NCBI RefSeq assembly: GCF_001687545.1
Contig: NZ_CP016545.1
Span: forward strand, 1,659,001 to 1,723,000
Origin: Paraurantiacibacter namhicola
GTDB taxonomy: Bacteria > Pseudomonadota > Alphaproteobacteria > Sphingomonadales > Sphingomonadaceae
Length of the DNA: 64,000 nucleotides
Direction: 5' to 3'
The translations under genes were made by a program, and so were the position numbers. Of the stretch, positions 47,343 to 56,213 are shown in pieces. A model generated the notes under the pieces. The model had not been told where the DNA came from and did not search any database. It was given only the letters and a program-made list of their open reading frames with translations. Position 1 is the stretch's first letter, and each line of letters starts with the position of its first letter.

Positions 47343-48509
47343 ATGGAGCTGAAAGACTACGGAATGTCGCGCGAGCGCGGCTATCTCTCACATTATGAAA
47401 TCGACGAAATCCGCCTGCCGGAGCGTTTCGACGCTGTCGTGGAGGCCGCCGGGAAACTCTCCGGCCTGCTGACCACCGGCCGCGTAAGGCACTGGCTGGA
47501 TGCCCTGCCCGACCCGCAGGTCGAACAGTGGGCCAGAACTGCCCCCGAAGAAGAGGTGCGCACCGCGATGGTGCATTATTCCTTCCTCGTGCAGGCCTAT
47601 GTCTGGGGCGAGCCCGATCCGCCCGCATCGCTTCCGGCAAACCTTGCCCGTCCGATGGTCGCCATTTCCGACCGACTCGGCCAGGCACCGCTGCTGCCCT
47701 ATTCGGGCTATGTGCTCGACAATTGGTACCGGCTCGACAAGTCGGGCCCGATCGACCTCAGCAATGTGGTGATGCACCAGAACTTCCTCGGCGGGGACGA
47801 CGAGAACTGGTTCGTGCTGGTCCATGTCGCCATCGAGGCGGAAGCCGGCGTGCTGCTCGACAATGCAGCAAGGCTGGTGACCATCGCAAAGGAAGGCGAC
47901 GAGGCAGAGGCTATCCGCCTGCTGAGGGAAATGGACGAGGCGTGGGAGCGTATCTACGGCCACTTCGCCCGCATGCCGGAGCGCTGCGACCCCTATATCT
48001 ATTTCCACCGCGTGCGGCCCTACATCCATGGCTGGGCCAACAATCCGGCGCTGAAGGACGGCGGGCTTGTGTATGATGGCATCGAGCGGTTCGAGGGGAG
48101 GCCGCAGGCCCTGCGCGGGCAGACCGGCAGCCAGTCTTCCATCGTACCGGCGATGGATGCGCTGTTCCAGGTCAATCACAGCGCCGATCCGCTGCGCCAG
48201 TTCCTCGACGAGCTGCATCAGTACCGCCCGGTCGAGCATCGCCGCTTCATCGAGGATCTCGCCGCACAATCGACACTGCGGGACTTCGTTTCGGCCAGCG
48301 ATAATGCGGAGCTGAAAGATGCCTTCAACGCCTGCCTCGAACAGTCGGCGCGCTTCCGTACGCGGCATCTCGAATATGCGGCAAGCTATATCAACAAGCA
48401 GGCGGGCAGCATCGCGGGCAACGATCCCGATGTCGGCACCGGCGGCACGCCCTTCATGAAATATCTGAAGAAGCACCGCGACGAGAACCGCGAACAGACC
48501 GTCAGCTGA
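47343..48509 (+). CDS. Indoleamine 2,3-dioxygenase-like haem protein
   Basis: The 388-aa protein has the IDO-family C-terminal core. YFHRVRPYIHGW matches the distal F/R region. GGLVYDGIE and LRGQTGSQSS match the substrate-loop motifs, and H299 in YRPVEHRRFI corresponds to the proximal haem ligand. IDO oxidises tryptophan to N-formylkynurenine; bacterial homologues are poorly studied. The ATG at 47343 is preferred since the sequence before it is low-complexity. No kynurenine-pathway gene is adjacent. A bidirectional terminator follows directly. Confidence 0.85.
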   Translation: MELKDYGMSRERGYLSHYEIDEIRLPERFDAVVEAAGKLSGLLTTGRVRHWLDALPDPQVEQWARTAPEEEVRTAMVHYSFLVQAYVWGEPDPPASLPANLARPMVAISDRLGQAPLLPYSGYVLDNWYRLDKSGPIDLSNVVMHQNFLGGDDENWFVLVHVAIEAEAGVLLDNAARLVTIAKEGDEAEAIRLLREMDEAWERIYGHFARMPERCDPYIYFHRVRPYIHGWANNPALKDGGLVYDGIERFEGRPQALRGQTGSQSSIVPAMDALFQVNHSADPLRQFLDELHQYRPVEHRRFIEDLAAQSTLRDFVSASDNAELKDAFNACLEQSARFRTRHLEYAASYINKQAGSIAGNDPDVGTGGTPFMKYLKKHRDENREQTVS

Positions 48510-48515
48510 TATGAA

Positions 48516-48550
48516 AAGGGCCGCCGGATTGCACCGGCGGCCCTTCTTTT
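48516..48550. terminator. Bidirectional intrinsic terminator
   Basis: A perfect 12-bp stem AAGGGCCGCCGG / CCGGCGGCCCTT with loop ATTGCA is followed by CTTTT on the plus strand and, in the other direction, by a T-run read from AAAAG. It ends both the IDO-like gene (plus) and the glycine-zipper lipoprotein gene (minus). Confidence 0.9.
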
Positions 48551-48566
48551 CATTCTGTTTGCCTGA

Positions 48567-48857
48567 TCAACGCGGATCGGCGGGATAGCCCCGCGTGTCG
48601 AAGCAATCGTCGTCGAGATAGCCATTGCGATCGTAACCGTCGCATTCGTTGTCCTTGTCGACGAAATATCCGGCAAGTCCGCCAGCGGCCGCACCGGCCA
48701 GGGCATAGGTCGTGATATCGCCGCCGGTCACGGCAGCAATCCCTGCCCCGGCAGCCGCGCCGACGGCGGCGCCTTCGACAGCGTAATTCTCCGCGCAGGC
48801 GGAAAGGCCGAGCGCGGATGCGGCAAGTGCGGGGGCGAGAAGCAGTTTGGTATTCAT
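48567..48857 (-). CDS. Glycine-zipper lipoprotein
   Basis: The 96-aa protein has a signal ending in a LSAC lipobox (Cys21). Its glycine/alanine-rich helix pair (AVGAAAGAGIAAVTGG and ALAGAAAGGLAGYFV, residues about 31-66) has the GxxxG spacing of glycine-zipper outer-membrane lipoproteins. The C-terminus is short, acidic and tyrosine-containing with two cysteines. Proteins of this kind resemble SlyB/OsmB-like envelope components; the role is unknown. It has its own terminator and lies 68 bases from grpE. Confidence 0.8.
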   Translation of the reverse strand: MNTKLLLAPALAASALGLSACAENYAVEGAAVGAAAGAGIAAVTGGDITTYALAGAAAGGLAGYFVDKDNECDGYDRNGYLDDDCFDTRGYPADPR

Positions 48858-48925
48858 TGGATCAATCCTCCATCGGGGCTGTCCCTGTTGGAGGCTTGAA
48901 CGGGCGGCGCTGCCGATAGGTTCCG

Positions 48926-49516
48926 CTATTCCGGCTTCTTGGCCACGCCCACCATGGCGGGGCGCAGCAGGCGGTCGCGCAGCATGTAACCGGCCTGCAT
49001 TTCCTGCACGATCGTGCCGGGTTCGGCGTCGTCGCTGGGTACTTCCATCATGGCCTGGTGCTGGTTCGGGTCCAGTGGCAGGCCCATGGCGGCGATGCGG
49101 CTGATGCCGTGCTGGGCGAAGACCTTGTCCAGCTCGCGCTGCGTGGCCTCGATCCCGGTGATGAAACGCTGGGCCTTTTCACCTTCCCGCAGTTCTTCCG
49201 GGACATGGTCCAGCGCGCGGGAGAGGTTGTCCGCAACGCTCAGGATATCGCGCGCAAAGCCGGTCGCGGCATAGGTCCGCGCGTCAGCCACATCCTTCTC
49301 CGCCCGGCGGCGCACGTTCTGTGCTTCGGCCTTGGCGTAAAGGACATCCTGCTTCGCCGCTTCAAGGTCGCCGCGCAGTTCTGCCAGCGCATCCTCCAGC
49401 GATGGGCTTTCCTCGCCCTCGTCCCCGTCATCGTCCGCCAGCATCTCTTCCGGCACACCGGCCAGTTCCTTTTCGACGGCTTCGTCGCGCGTATTGTCTT
49501 TATCGTTCTGGTTCAT
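48926..49516 (-). CDS. grpE: Nucleotide exchange factor GrpE
   Basis: The 196-aa cofactor releases ADP from DnaK. A charged, low-complexity N-terminus is followed by a long coiled coil (LEAAKQDVLYAKAEAQNVRRRAEKD region, residues about 50-80). The C-terminal beta domain with GLPLDPNQHQAMMEV ends the protein. It starts 12 bases after hrcA, so both form one operon. This hrcA-grpE pair is separate from dnaK-dnaJ but acts with them. Confidence 0.97.
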   Translation of the reverse strand: MNQNDKDNTRDEAVEKELAGVPEEMLADDDGDEGEESPSLEDALAELRGDLEAAKQDVLYAKAEAQNVRRRAEKDVADARTYAATGFARDILSVADNLSRALDHVPEELREGEKAQRFITGIEATQRELDKVFAQHGISRIAAMGLPLDPNQHQAMMEVPSDDAEPGTIVQEMQAGYMLRDRLLRPAMVGVAKKPE

Positions 49517-49528
49517 GTGGCTTCCGAA

Positions 49529-50572
49529 TTATCCGATGAGTTTGCCCAGTGACCGGGCCGTGAAATCCACCATGGGAACGACACGCGCGTAATTCAACCG
49601 CGTGGGGCCGATCACACCCAGAACGCCGACCACCCTGCCCTCGCGGTCGCGATAGGGGCTGGCGATGACCGAGGAGCCGGAAAGCGCGAACAGGCGGTTC
49701 TCGCTGCCGATGAAAATGCGGGTCGCCTCGGCCTCGCGCGCGCTGTCCAGCAATTCAGCCACGGACTGCTTGCTTTCAAGATCGTCCAGCAGGCTTCGTA
49801 CGCGCTCGATATCGCCCATTGCCGCCTCGTCCAGCAGGTTGGATGCGCCGCGCACGATCAGCACCGGCCGCGCCGCGCCATCCTCGCTCCACACGGCCAG
49901 CCCGCGCGACACCAGGTCGCGGCTCGCGGTATCCAGTTCGCTGCGGCCGCTGGCGATTTCCTGGCCGATGGCAGCCGAAGCCTCGGCCAGAGAGCGCCCG
50001 GCAAGGCGGGCCGTGATGTAATTGGTCGCTTCCTGCAGGGCCGAGGGCGAGAGGCCATCGGGCAAGTCCAGCAGGCGGTTTTCGACCTGGCCATCATCCC
50101 CCACCAGCACGGCAAGCGCGCGGCGGGCATCGAGCGGCACGAGGTTCATCTGCGTAACGTTCGGCTCGCGGCGCGGGACCATGACGACGCCTGCGGCAGC
50201 CGAGAGGTCCGAGAGGACGCTGCTGGCCTGTTCCAGCGCCTGCTCGACAGGTCCGGGATCGCCCAGGCGCTGCAGGATGGCATCGCGTTCCTGCGCGGTG
50301 GGCTCTGCCACCTGCATCATCCCGTCCACGAACAGGCGCAGGCCGGTGTCGGTGGGCATGCGGCCAGCGCTGGTGTGCGGCGCGGCCAGCAGGCCAAGCT
50401 GCTCCAGTTCGGAAAGCACGCTGCGGATGGATGCGGGCGACAGGTCGATCGCGTCGCTGGAGGCGATGGTTTTCGATCCCACGGGCGTGCCGCTCGCCAG
50501 GTAACCTTCCACCACGATCTGGAAGATCGCGCGGGCGCGGTCGGTCATTTCGGTTAGCGGCGGTGCGGGCAT
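49529..50572 (-). CDS. hrcA: Heat-inducible transcription repressor HrcA
   Basis: The 347-aa repressor has an N-terminal winged helix (ARAIFQIVVEGYLASGTPVGSKTI) and a C-terminal GAF-like regulatory domain. It represses groESL-type operons by binding the CIRCE inverted repeat and is itself kept active by GroE. No CIRCE repeat is visible in the 62 bases upstream of the gene, so it is probably not autoregulated there. It is divergent from rph. Confidence 0.96.
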   Translation of the reverse strand: MPAPPLTEMTDRARAIFQIVVEGYLASGTPVGSKTIASSDAIDLSPASIRSVLSELEQLGLLAAPHTSAGRMPTDTGLRLFVDGMMQVAEPTAQERDAILQRLGDPGPVEQALEQASSVLSDLSAAAGVVMVPRREPNVTQMNLVPLDARRALAVLVGDDGQVENRLLDLPDGLSPSALQEATNYITARLAGRSLAEASAAIGQEIASGRSELDTASRDLVSRGLAVWSEDGAARPVLIVRGASNLLDEAAMGDIERVRSLLDDLESKQSVAELLDSAREAEATRIFIGSENRLFALSGSSVIASPYRDREGRVVGVLGVIGPTRLNYARVVPMVDFTARSLGKLIG

Positions 50573-50634
50573 GACAGTGCCTCATCTAGTCGCTAGGGCG
50601 GCGGCTGCAAACCATACCTACGGAGTTATCATTT

Positions 50635-51348
50635 ATGCGCCCTTCAGGCCGTGCCCCCGACGAAATGCGTGCGATTACCATCGAGACCGGCTTCACCAAG
50701 CATGCCGAGGGCAGCTGCCTGATCAGTTTCGGGGGCACTCGCGTGCTGTGCACCGCCAGCATTGAAGAACGCATCCCGCCGTGGCTGCGCGGCAAGGGCG
50801 AAGGCTGGGTCACGGGCGAGTATTCCATGCTGCCCCGCGCCACTCACACGCGCGGCATGCGCGAGGCGGCCAGGGGCAAGCAGAGCGGCCGGACACAGGA
50901 AATCCAGCGCCTGATCGGCCGCAGCTTGCGCGCCGTGGTGGATTTGAAGAAACTGGGCGAGCGCCAGATCACGCTCGATTGCGACGTGCTGCAGGCCGAT
51001 GGCGGCACGCGCACGGCCAGCATTTCCGGTGCATGGGTTGCGCTGCGACTGGCGGTGAACGGCCTGCTGGAATCCGGCGCGCTGAAGGAAGACCCCATCA
51101 CCGCGAAGGTCGCCGCGATTTCCTGCGGCATCTATAAAGGCACCCCGGTTCTGGACCTCGACTATGACGAGGATAGCAATGCCGATGCGGACGCCAATTT
51201 CGTGCTGATCGAAGGCGGCCAGATTGCCGAGGCGCAGGCCACGGCGGAAGGCGCTACCTACGACGAGGAAGGCCTGCTGCGCCTGCTCCGCCTTGCCCAG
51301 ATCGGCTGCGACGGCATTTTCAAGGCACAGGACGAAGCCACGAAATGA
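50635..51348 (+). CDS. rph: Ribonuclease PH
   Basis: This 237-aa phosphorolytic 3'-5' exoribonuclease trims tRNA 3' ends. Family motifs are present: [12 protein letters not shown] at the start, [26 protein letters not shown] with phosphate-binding arginines, and [18 protein letters not shown] with acidic residues. Its stop overlaps the ATG of rdgB (ATGA). The rph-rdgB-hemW order of many proteobacteria is kept, apart from an inserted CAP-domain gene on the other strand. Confidence 0.97.
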   Translation: MRPSGRAPDEMRAITIETGFTKHAEGSCLISFGGTRVLCTASIEERIPPWLRGKGEGWVTGEYSMLPRATHTRGMREAARGKQSGRTQEIQRLIGRSLRAVVDLKKLGERQITLDCDVLQADGGTRTASISGAWVALRLAVNGLLESGALKEDPITAKVAAISCGIYKGTPVLDLDYDEDSNADADANFVLIEGGQIAEAQATAEGATYDEEGLLRLLRLAQIGCDGIFKAQDEATK

Positions 51349-51974
51349 CGCGCAAGATCGGCCCCGGCAAACTGGTGATTGCCACGCATAATGCGGGCAA
51401 GCTGAAGGAAATCGCGGCCCTGCTCGAGGATTTCGGGCCGGACTGTATTTCCGCCGGGTCGCTGGGCCTGCCGGAGCCGGCGGAGACCGGGAAGACCTTC
51501 GTCGAAAACGCGCTGCTGAAGGCGCGCGCGGCGGCGGAGGCTTCCGGCCTCCCCGCCCTTGCCGACGATAGCGGACTGTCGGTTGCCGCGCTGGACGGGC
51601 GACCCGGAGTCTACACGGCGGACTGGGCGGAGCGGCAGTGGTTCGAAGGCGATCCGGGCCGCGACTGGTTCATGGCCATGGGCAAGGTCGAAGGGCTGTT
51701 GCAGGCCAAGGGCGCAGACGCCCCGCGCGATGCGTGGTTCAGCTGCGTCCTCGCCATCGCCTGGCCGGATGGCGAGCATGCGGTGTACGAGGGGCGCTGC
51801 GATGGCGCTCTGACATGGCCGCCGCGCGGCACTATGGGCTTCGGTTACGATCCCATATTCGTGCCGCAGGGCCGCGACGTGACCTTTGCCGAGCTCGACC
51901 CGGCAGAAAAGCACGCCATCAGCCACCGGGCCGATGCCTTTGCGAAGCTGAAGGCCGACCAGTTCGGCGTTTGA
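51345..51974 (+). CDS. rdgB: XTP/dITP pyrophosphatase
   Basis: The 209-aa Ham1-family enzyme removes deaminated purine nucleotides. Motifs include the N-terminal [19 protein letters not shown], then [13 protein letters not shown] with the catalytic aspartate, and [12 protein letters not shown]. Translation is coupled to rph by overlap. Its stop lies one base from the convergent end of the CAP-domain gene. Confidence 0.96.
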   Translation: MTRKIGPGKLVIATHNAGKLKEIAALLEDFGPDCISAGSLGLPEPAETGKTFVENALLKARAAAEASGLPALADDSGLSVAALDGRPGVYTADWAERQWFEGDPGRDWFMAMGKVEGLLQAKGADAPRDAWFSCVLAIAWPDGEHAVYEGRCDGALTWPPRGTMGFGYDPIFVPQGRDVTFAELDPAEKHAISHRADAFAKLKADQFGV

Positions 51975-51975
51975 G

Positions 51976-52512
51976 TCAGCGGATTTCCCGCCCCATCACA
52001 TTGCCTGCGGGCCAGTATCGGCACACCAGGAAATCGTTCACACGGCCCTTCGAGACTGCGCAGCCCACCTCTTCGGTCGTGGGCCAGATAATCTGCGTGT
52101 AATGGCCGACATCGGCCCATTTGCCGGTGGTCGAGACATTGGGGAATGTGCCGGGCTTGAACATGCGCCGCTCGTCCAGGAACAGGTCGATCATTTCTTC
52201 CGCCGAATAATATCCGGCGCTGCCCATCCACAGGTTCTCGCCCGCGCCGCCGCGCTGTTCGCGGTTGGCGTGCACCATCTTGCCGGTGCGCGCGAGGTGG
52301 TTGGCCCAGCCCTGTGCCTCGCCCGCCAGCTTCGCACTCCAGCTCAGGCGCTGCAGGCCCTTGCGGGCGCGTTCCTCGTTATGTTTCACCAAGAGCGTTT
52401 CGGCGAAACTGCGCGCACCGCGAGCCTCGGCCGCCGATGGCGCGGCGACCTGGATTGCGAGCGTGCTTGCGAATGCAGCTGCGACGGCTGCGATTATCGA
52501 CCCCTTCGTCAT
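51976..52512 (-). CDS. Secreted CAP-domain (SCP/PR1-like) protein
   Basis: The start at 52512 gives a Sec signal (about residues 1-32) and a 178-aa protein. The mature region is a CAP/SCP fold with the signatures LLVKHNEERARKGLQRL, the GENLWMG loop and VGHYTQIIWP containing a conserved histidine. CAP proteins in bacteria are extracellular or periplasmic, with lipid-binding or unknown functions. It is inserted against the direction of the rph-rdgB-hemW-xerC genes. Confidence 0.88.
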   Translation of the reverse strand: MTKGSIIAAVAAAFASTLAIQVAAPSAAEARGARSFAETLLVKHNEERARKGLQRLSWSAKLAGEAQGWANHLARTGKMVHANREQRGGAGENLWMGSAGYYSAEEMIDLFLDERRMFKPGTFPNVSTTGKWADVGHYTQIIWPTTEEVGCAVSKGRVNDFLVCRYWPAGNVMGREIR

Positions 52513-52563
52513 GGGACGCGATATTGACTTTGCCCGCTTAACAGTCGCTGAAAGAAGCCGATC

Positions 52564-53715
52564 ATGGCACGCGCACTCTACATCCACTGGCCGTTTTGCC
52601 TGAAGAAATGCCCCTATTGCGACTTCAACAGTCACGTCCGCAGCGATGTGGACGAAGCGCTGTGGAAGGACGCACTGCTGGCCGACATGCGCCACGAGGC
52701 AGGGCTAGCGGGCGGCGAGAGCCTGACGTCGATCTTCTTCGGGGGCGGAACGCCATCGCTGATGCCGGAGCCTCTGGTGGCGGCATTGCTGGCTGAGGCG
52801 GAGCGGCTGTGGGGCTTCGACCCCGATATCGAGATTACGCTTGAGGCCAATCCGACCAGTTTCGAGCGTGCCAAATTCGCAGGCTTTCGCGCAGCAGGCG
52901 TAAACCGCGTTTCCGTTGGCGTGCAGAGCCTGCGGCAGGAGGCGCTGCACTTCCTGGGCCGCGAACATTCCGTCGACGGGGCAAAGGCAGCAGTTGGCGA
53001 GGCGCTGGAACTGTTCGAGCGCGTGACCTTCGATCTGATCTATGCCCGGCCATCGCAGACCGAAGCGGAATGGGAAGCCGAACTGGCCGAGGCGCTGGCC
53101 TTCGGGACCGACCACCTCTCGCTTTACCAGCTGACCATCGAGCCTGGCACGCGTTTTGCGACCGATGTGCGCCAGCGCGCCTTCACCCCGCTCGAGGACG
53201 ATCCGGCGGCGGATCTGTTCGAACTGACGCAGGCGATGACGCGGGGCGCCGGGATGCCGGCTTACGAGACCAGCAACCATGCGCGGCCCGGGCAGGAGAG
53301 CCGCCACAACCTGACGTACTGGCGATACCAGGATTATGCCGGGATCGGGCCAGGTGCACATGGACGGCGCGGCGGCATGGCAACCCAGCGGCACAAGAAG
53401 CCGGAGAACTGGCTCTCGGCAGTAGCACGCAACGGTCATGGGTTGCATGAAGAGCGAGCTCTCGTGGCGTCCGAAGCGGCGTCCGAGGCATTGCTGATGG
53501 GACTGCGGCTGGCGGAAGGTGTGGACCTTGCCGCGCTGTCCGCCCGCTTCAAGCGCACTCCGGATCAGCTCGTGGACACCGACGCGGCAACACGGCTCGG
53601 CGCGATGGGGCTGGTTGAGACCGATGGCGCGGTCCTGCGTGTTACGCCCGCGGGCCGCCCTGTGCTGGACGCCATCCTCGCCGAGATCGTCAGCGACGCG
53701 CTGGTCGCGGCATGA
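52564..53715 (+). CDS. hemW: Haem chaperone HemW (radical SAM, HemN-like)
   Basis: The 383-aa protein starts with WPFCLKKCPYCDFNSHV, where CX3CX2C binds the 4Fe-4S cluster. Next come GGGTPSLM and a C-terminal HemN-type domain. The fourth nearby cysteine that marks true coproporphyrinogen dehydrogenase HemN is absent, which fits HemW, a haem-binding chaperone. It follows rdgB in the conserved order and overlaps xerC by four bases. Confidence 0.93.
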   Translation: MARALYIHWPFCLKKCPYCDFNSHVRSDVDEALWKDALLADMRHEAGLAGGESLTSIFFGGGTPSLMPEPLVAALLAEAERLWGFDPDIEITLEANPTSFERAKFAGFRAAGVNRVSVGVQSLRQEALHFLGREHSVDGAKAAVGEALELFERVTFDLIYARPSQTEAEWEAELAEALAFGTDHLSLYQLTIEPGTRFATDVRQRAFTPLEDDPAADLFELTQAMTRGAGMPAYETSNHARPGQESRHNLTYWRYQDYAGIGPGAHGRRGGMATQRHKKPENWLSAVARNGHGLHEERALVASEAASEALLMGLRLAEGVDLAALSARFKRTPDQLVDTDAATRLGAMGLVETDGAVLRVTPAGRPVLDAILAEIVSDALVAA

Positions 53716-54614
53716 CGGCGCCGGAAGGCCTGCTGCTGCAGTGGCGCGATCACCTGGCCACCAATCTCAGGCGATCGCCCCATACGGTCCGCGCCTATAT
53801 GGCAGCGGCCAAGCGGCTGGTGAATGCCAGTGGCGCACAGGACTGGAATGCCCTTGCCGCACTGGGTGCACGGGACCTGCGCGGCCATCTTGCGTCGCGG
53901 CGCAGCGAGGGCCTGTCTAACGCCTCGGCAGCGTGCGAATTGTCGGCGCTGAAGGCCCTGCTCGCCTTCGCCCGCACGCAAACGGGGTCTCCCGACGCCC
54001 CGCCACCCCGCCTCAGGGGCCCGCGCCTCAAGAAGGGACTGCCCCGCCCCGTCACGCCCGACGATGCGGAGAATTTGGCGGACGGCGTTGCGGCCATGGC
54101 AAGGGAAGGCTGGATCGGCGCGCGCGACCGGGCCGTGCTGTACCTGCTCTATGGCGCCGGGCTGCGGATTGCGGAGGCGCTCTCGCTGACTGGTGCGGAC
54201 GTGCCGCTGGGCGAAGTGCTGGTAGTTACCGGCAAGGGCCGCAAACAGCGGCAGGTCCCGATCCTGCCGCAAGTGCGCGAGGCGGTGGCGGAATACATCG
54301 CTGCAAGCCCATGGCCGCTGGACAAGGCGGAGCCGCTGTTCCGGGGCGCGAAGGGCGGCCCGCTCAACCCCGGCATGGTGCAAAAGGCGATGGCGCGCGC
54401 GCGCAAGGCCTTGGGCCTGCCCGACACTGCCACGCCGCATGCCCTGCGCCACAGCTTCGCCACGCACCTGCTGGGAGAAGGCGCGGACCTCCGGAGCCTG
54501 CAGGAACTGCTCGGCCATGCCAGCCTGGGCAGCACTCAAATTTATACGAAGGTGGACGCGAATACGCTGCTGGAGACATACCGCAGCGCCCATCCGCGCG
54601 AGGCGAAGGACTAA
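53712..54614 (+). CDS. xerC: Tyrosine recombinase XerC
   Basis: The 300-aa recombinase resolves chromosome dimers at dif together with XerD. An N-terminal SAM-like domain precedes the catalytic domain. Catalytic residues are R in GAGLRIAEAL, K in GKGRKQRQVPI, HxxR in HALRHSFATHL, H in LLGHASLGST, and the nucleophile in QIYTKVD. A close coupling to hemW and a 4-base convergent overlap with dedA are seen. No integron or phage genes are nearby, so it is a core Xer recombinase. XerC rather than XerD is inferred from general similarity. Confidence 0.88.
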   Translation: MTAPEGLLLQWRDHLATNLRRSPHTVRAYMAAAKRLVNASGAQDWNALAALGARDLRGHLASRRSEGLSNASAACELSALKALLAFARTQTGSPDAPPPRLRGPRLKKGLPRPVTPDDAENLADGVAAMAREGWIGARDRAVLYLLYGAGLRIAEALSLTGADVPLGEVLVVTGKGRKQRQVPILPQVREAVAEYIAASPWPLDKAEPLFRGAKGGPLNPGMVQKAMARARKALGLPDTATPHALRHSFATHLLGEGADLRSLQELLGHASLGSTQIYTKVDANTLLETYRSAHPREAKD

Positions 54615-55216
54615 CGCTCCGCCCGGGGTTTCCAAGTCAGGAGGCGCAGCAGATACGCCGCGACAGACAGCACGGCAATGGCGATGATCACGCCGCTGAC
54701 GATATTGTCCGTCTCGTCGAAAGTGCGCGCCAGCCACTGCGTGCCCAGGATCAGCATGGCGTTCCAGACAGCCGCGCCCACGGCGGTGAAGATGGCGAAT
54801 TTCCACGGGTTCATGTGCGAGAGGCCCGCCGGCAAAGAGATCATCGTCCGCATGATGGGGGTCGCGCGCAGCACCATGACCACCCAATGCCCGTGACGGC
54901 GGAAGAAGCTGCTTGCGCGCTCCACATCTTCCCATTCCATCGTCAGCCAGCGGCCGAAGCGGTCCACCAGCGGCCTCAGCCGGCGATAGCCGAACCGGTC
55001 GCCCACCCAGAACCAGGCATAATTGCCCACCAGCGTGCCGATCGTGCCGGCAATCATCACCGGCCAGAACTGCATGCTGCCCTTGTGGATGGCGAGCGCA
55101 GCGGACCCCATGATCGCTTCTGACGGCATGGGCGGAAAGATGTTTTCCAGCGCCATCAGCACGGCAATCCCGACATAGCCGAGCTGCTCCACAATGCTGA
55201 CGATGATCTCATCCAT
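54611..55216 (-). CDS. DedA-family (VTT-domain) membrane protein
   Basis: The 201-aa protein has the VTT/SNARE-assoc core: ENIFPPMPSEAIMG near the N-terminus, a re-entrant GTIGTLVGNYAWFWVGDRFG, and RFGRWLTM. DedA proteins are membrane-embedded, and recent work links some members to undecaprenyl-phosphate or lipid flipping. There are about five hydrophobic segments. It lies 39 bases after gshB on the same strand and meets xerC end to end. Confidence 0.92.
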   Translation of the reverse strand: MDEIIVSIVEQLGYVGIAVLMALENIFPPMPSEAIMGSAALAIHKGSMQFWPVMIAGTIGTLVGNYAWFWVGDRFGYRRLRPLVDRFGRWLTMEWEDVERASSFFRRHGHWVVMVLRATPIMRTMISLPAGLSHMNPWKFAIFTAVGAAVWNAMLILGTQWLARTFDETDNIVSGVIIAIAVLSVAAYLLRLLTWKPRAER

Positions 55217-55255
55217 GTGTCATGCAACGCGCAAAGCGCCGCGCCGGTCCGCGCG

Positions 55256-56203
55256 TCACAATTTCGCTTCGATCGCGTCCCAGATCATCGCGGGGATATC
55301 GGTGCCGTTGAAATTGTCGATCGCCACGATGCCGGTGGGGCTGGTGACGTTGATCTCGGTCAGCCATTCGCCGCCGATCACGTCGATACCAGTGAACAGC
55401 AGGCCGCGGCGCTTCAGGTCCGGGCCCATGGCCGCGCAGATCTCCTGCTCCCGCTCCGTCAGCTCCGCCGCTTCCGCATAGCCGCCCTGCGCGAGGTTGC
55501 TGCGAAACTCCCCCTCGCCCGGCTTGCGATTGATGGCGCCAACCACTTCGCCATCGACCAGCACGATGCGCTTGTCCCCCTTGGCCACCGTCGGCAGGAA
55601 AGCCTGCACCATATGCGGTTCGGGCCACGTGTTGTTGAACATCTCCATCAGCGCTGACAGGTTCTCGCCATCCTCGCCAACGCGGAAGATTGCCTTGCCG
55701 CCGTTGCCATGCAGCGGCTTGATCACGATGGCGCCGTGCCTCTGCTGGAAGGCGCGCACGTCCTCCAGCCTGCGGGCAATCATGGTGGGCGGCATGAAGC
55801 GGGCGTAATCCAGCACCAGCATCTTTTCCGGCGCATTCACCACCTCGCGCGGATCGTTCACGACCAGTGTCTTGCCCTGCAGCCTGTCGAGCAGGAAGGC
55901 GGCGGTGATGTAGCCCAGGTCGAAAGGCGGGTCCTGCCGCATAAGTATCACGTCGATATCTTCGGCGAGGTCCACGGGCGCGGCATCGCCCAGCCATTCA
56001 AAATGCGCGCCTTCTTCCCGCTTCACGGAGACTTCACGCGCCAGCGCCGTCAGCCTGTCATCTTCCCACGCCAGGGTCTTCACATCGTAATGGAACACGC
56101 GGTGCCCGCGCGCCTGTGCCGCCAGCATCAGCGCAAAGCTGGAATCCCCGGCGATATTGATGTCTTCGATCGGGTCCATCTGGACTGCGACGCGCAGGCT
56201 CAT
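55256..56203 (-). CDS. gshB: Glutathione synthase
   Basis: This 315-aa ATP-grasp ligase adds glycine to gamma-glutamylcysteine. The N-terminus MSLRVAVQMDPIEDINIAGDS and the ATP-grasp residues in IVIKPLHGNGGKAIF and EINVTSPTGIVAIDNF are those of bacterial GshB. GAGGAA lies six bases before the ATG at 56203, and ten bases separate it from yraN upstream. gshA is not in the window. Confidence 0.97.
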   Translation of the reverse strand: MSLRVAVQMDPIEDINIAGDSSFALMLAAQARGHRVFHYDVKTLAWEDDRLTALAREVSVKREEGAHFEWLGDAAPVDLAEDIDVILMRQDPPFDLGYITAAFLLDRLQGKTLVVNDPREVVNAPEKMLVLDYARFMPPTMIARRLEDVRAFQQRHGAIVIKPLHGNGGKAIFRVGEDGENLSALMEMFNNTWPEPHMVQAFLPTVAKGDKRIVLVDGEVVGAINRKPGEGEFRSNLAQGGYAEAAELTEREQEICAAMGPDLKRRGLLFTGIDVIGGEWLTEINVTSPTGIVAIDNFNGTDIPAMIWDAIEAKL

Positions 56204-56213
56204 GCAAATTTCC

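Noticed and set aside
50573-50634. CIRCE operator upstream of hrcA
   Set aside because: No TTAGCACTC-N9-GAGTGCTAA-like inverted repeat is present in the divergent spacer.
53712-54614. Phage or integron integrase
   Set aside because: The recombinase sits in a conserved hemW-xerC setting without attachment-site, cassette or phage genes, so a core XerC is the better reading.
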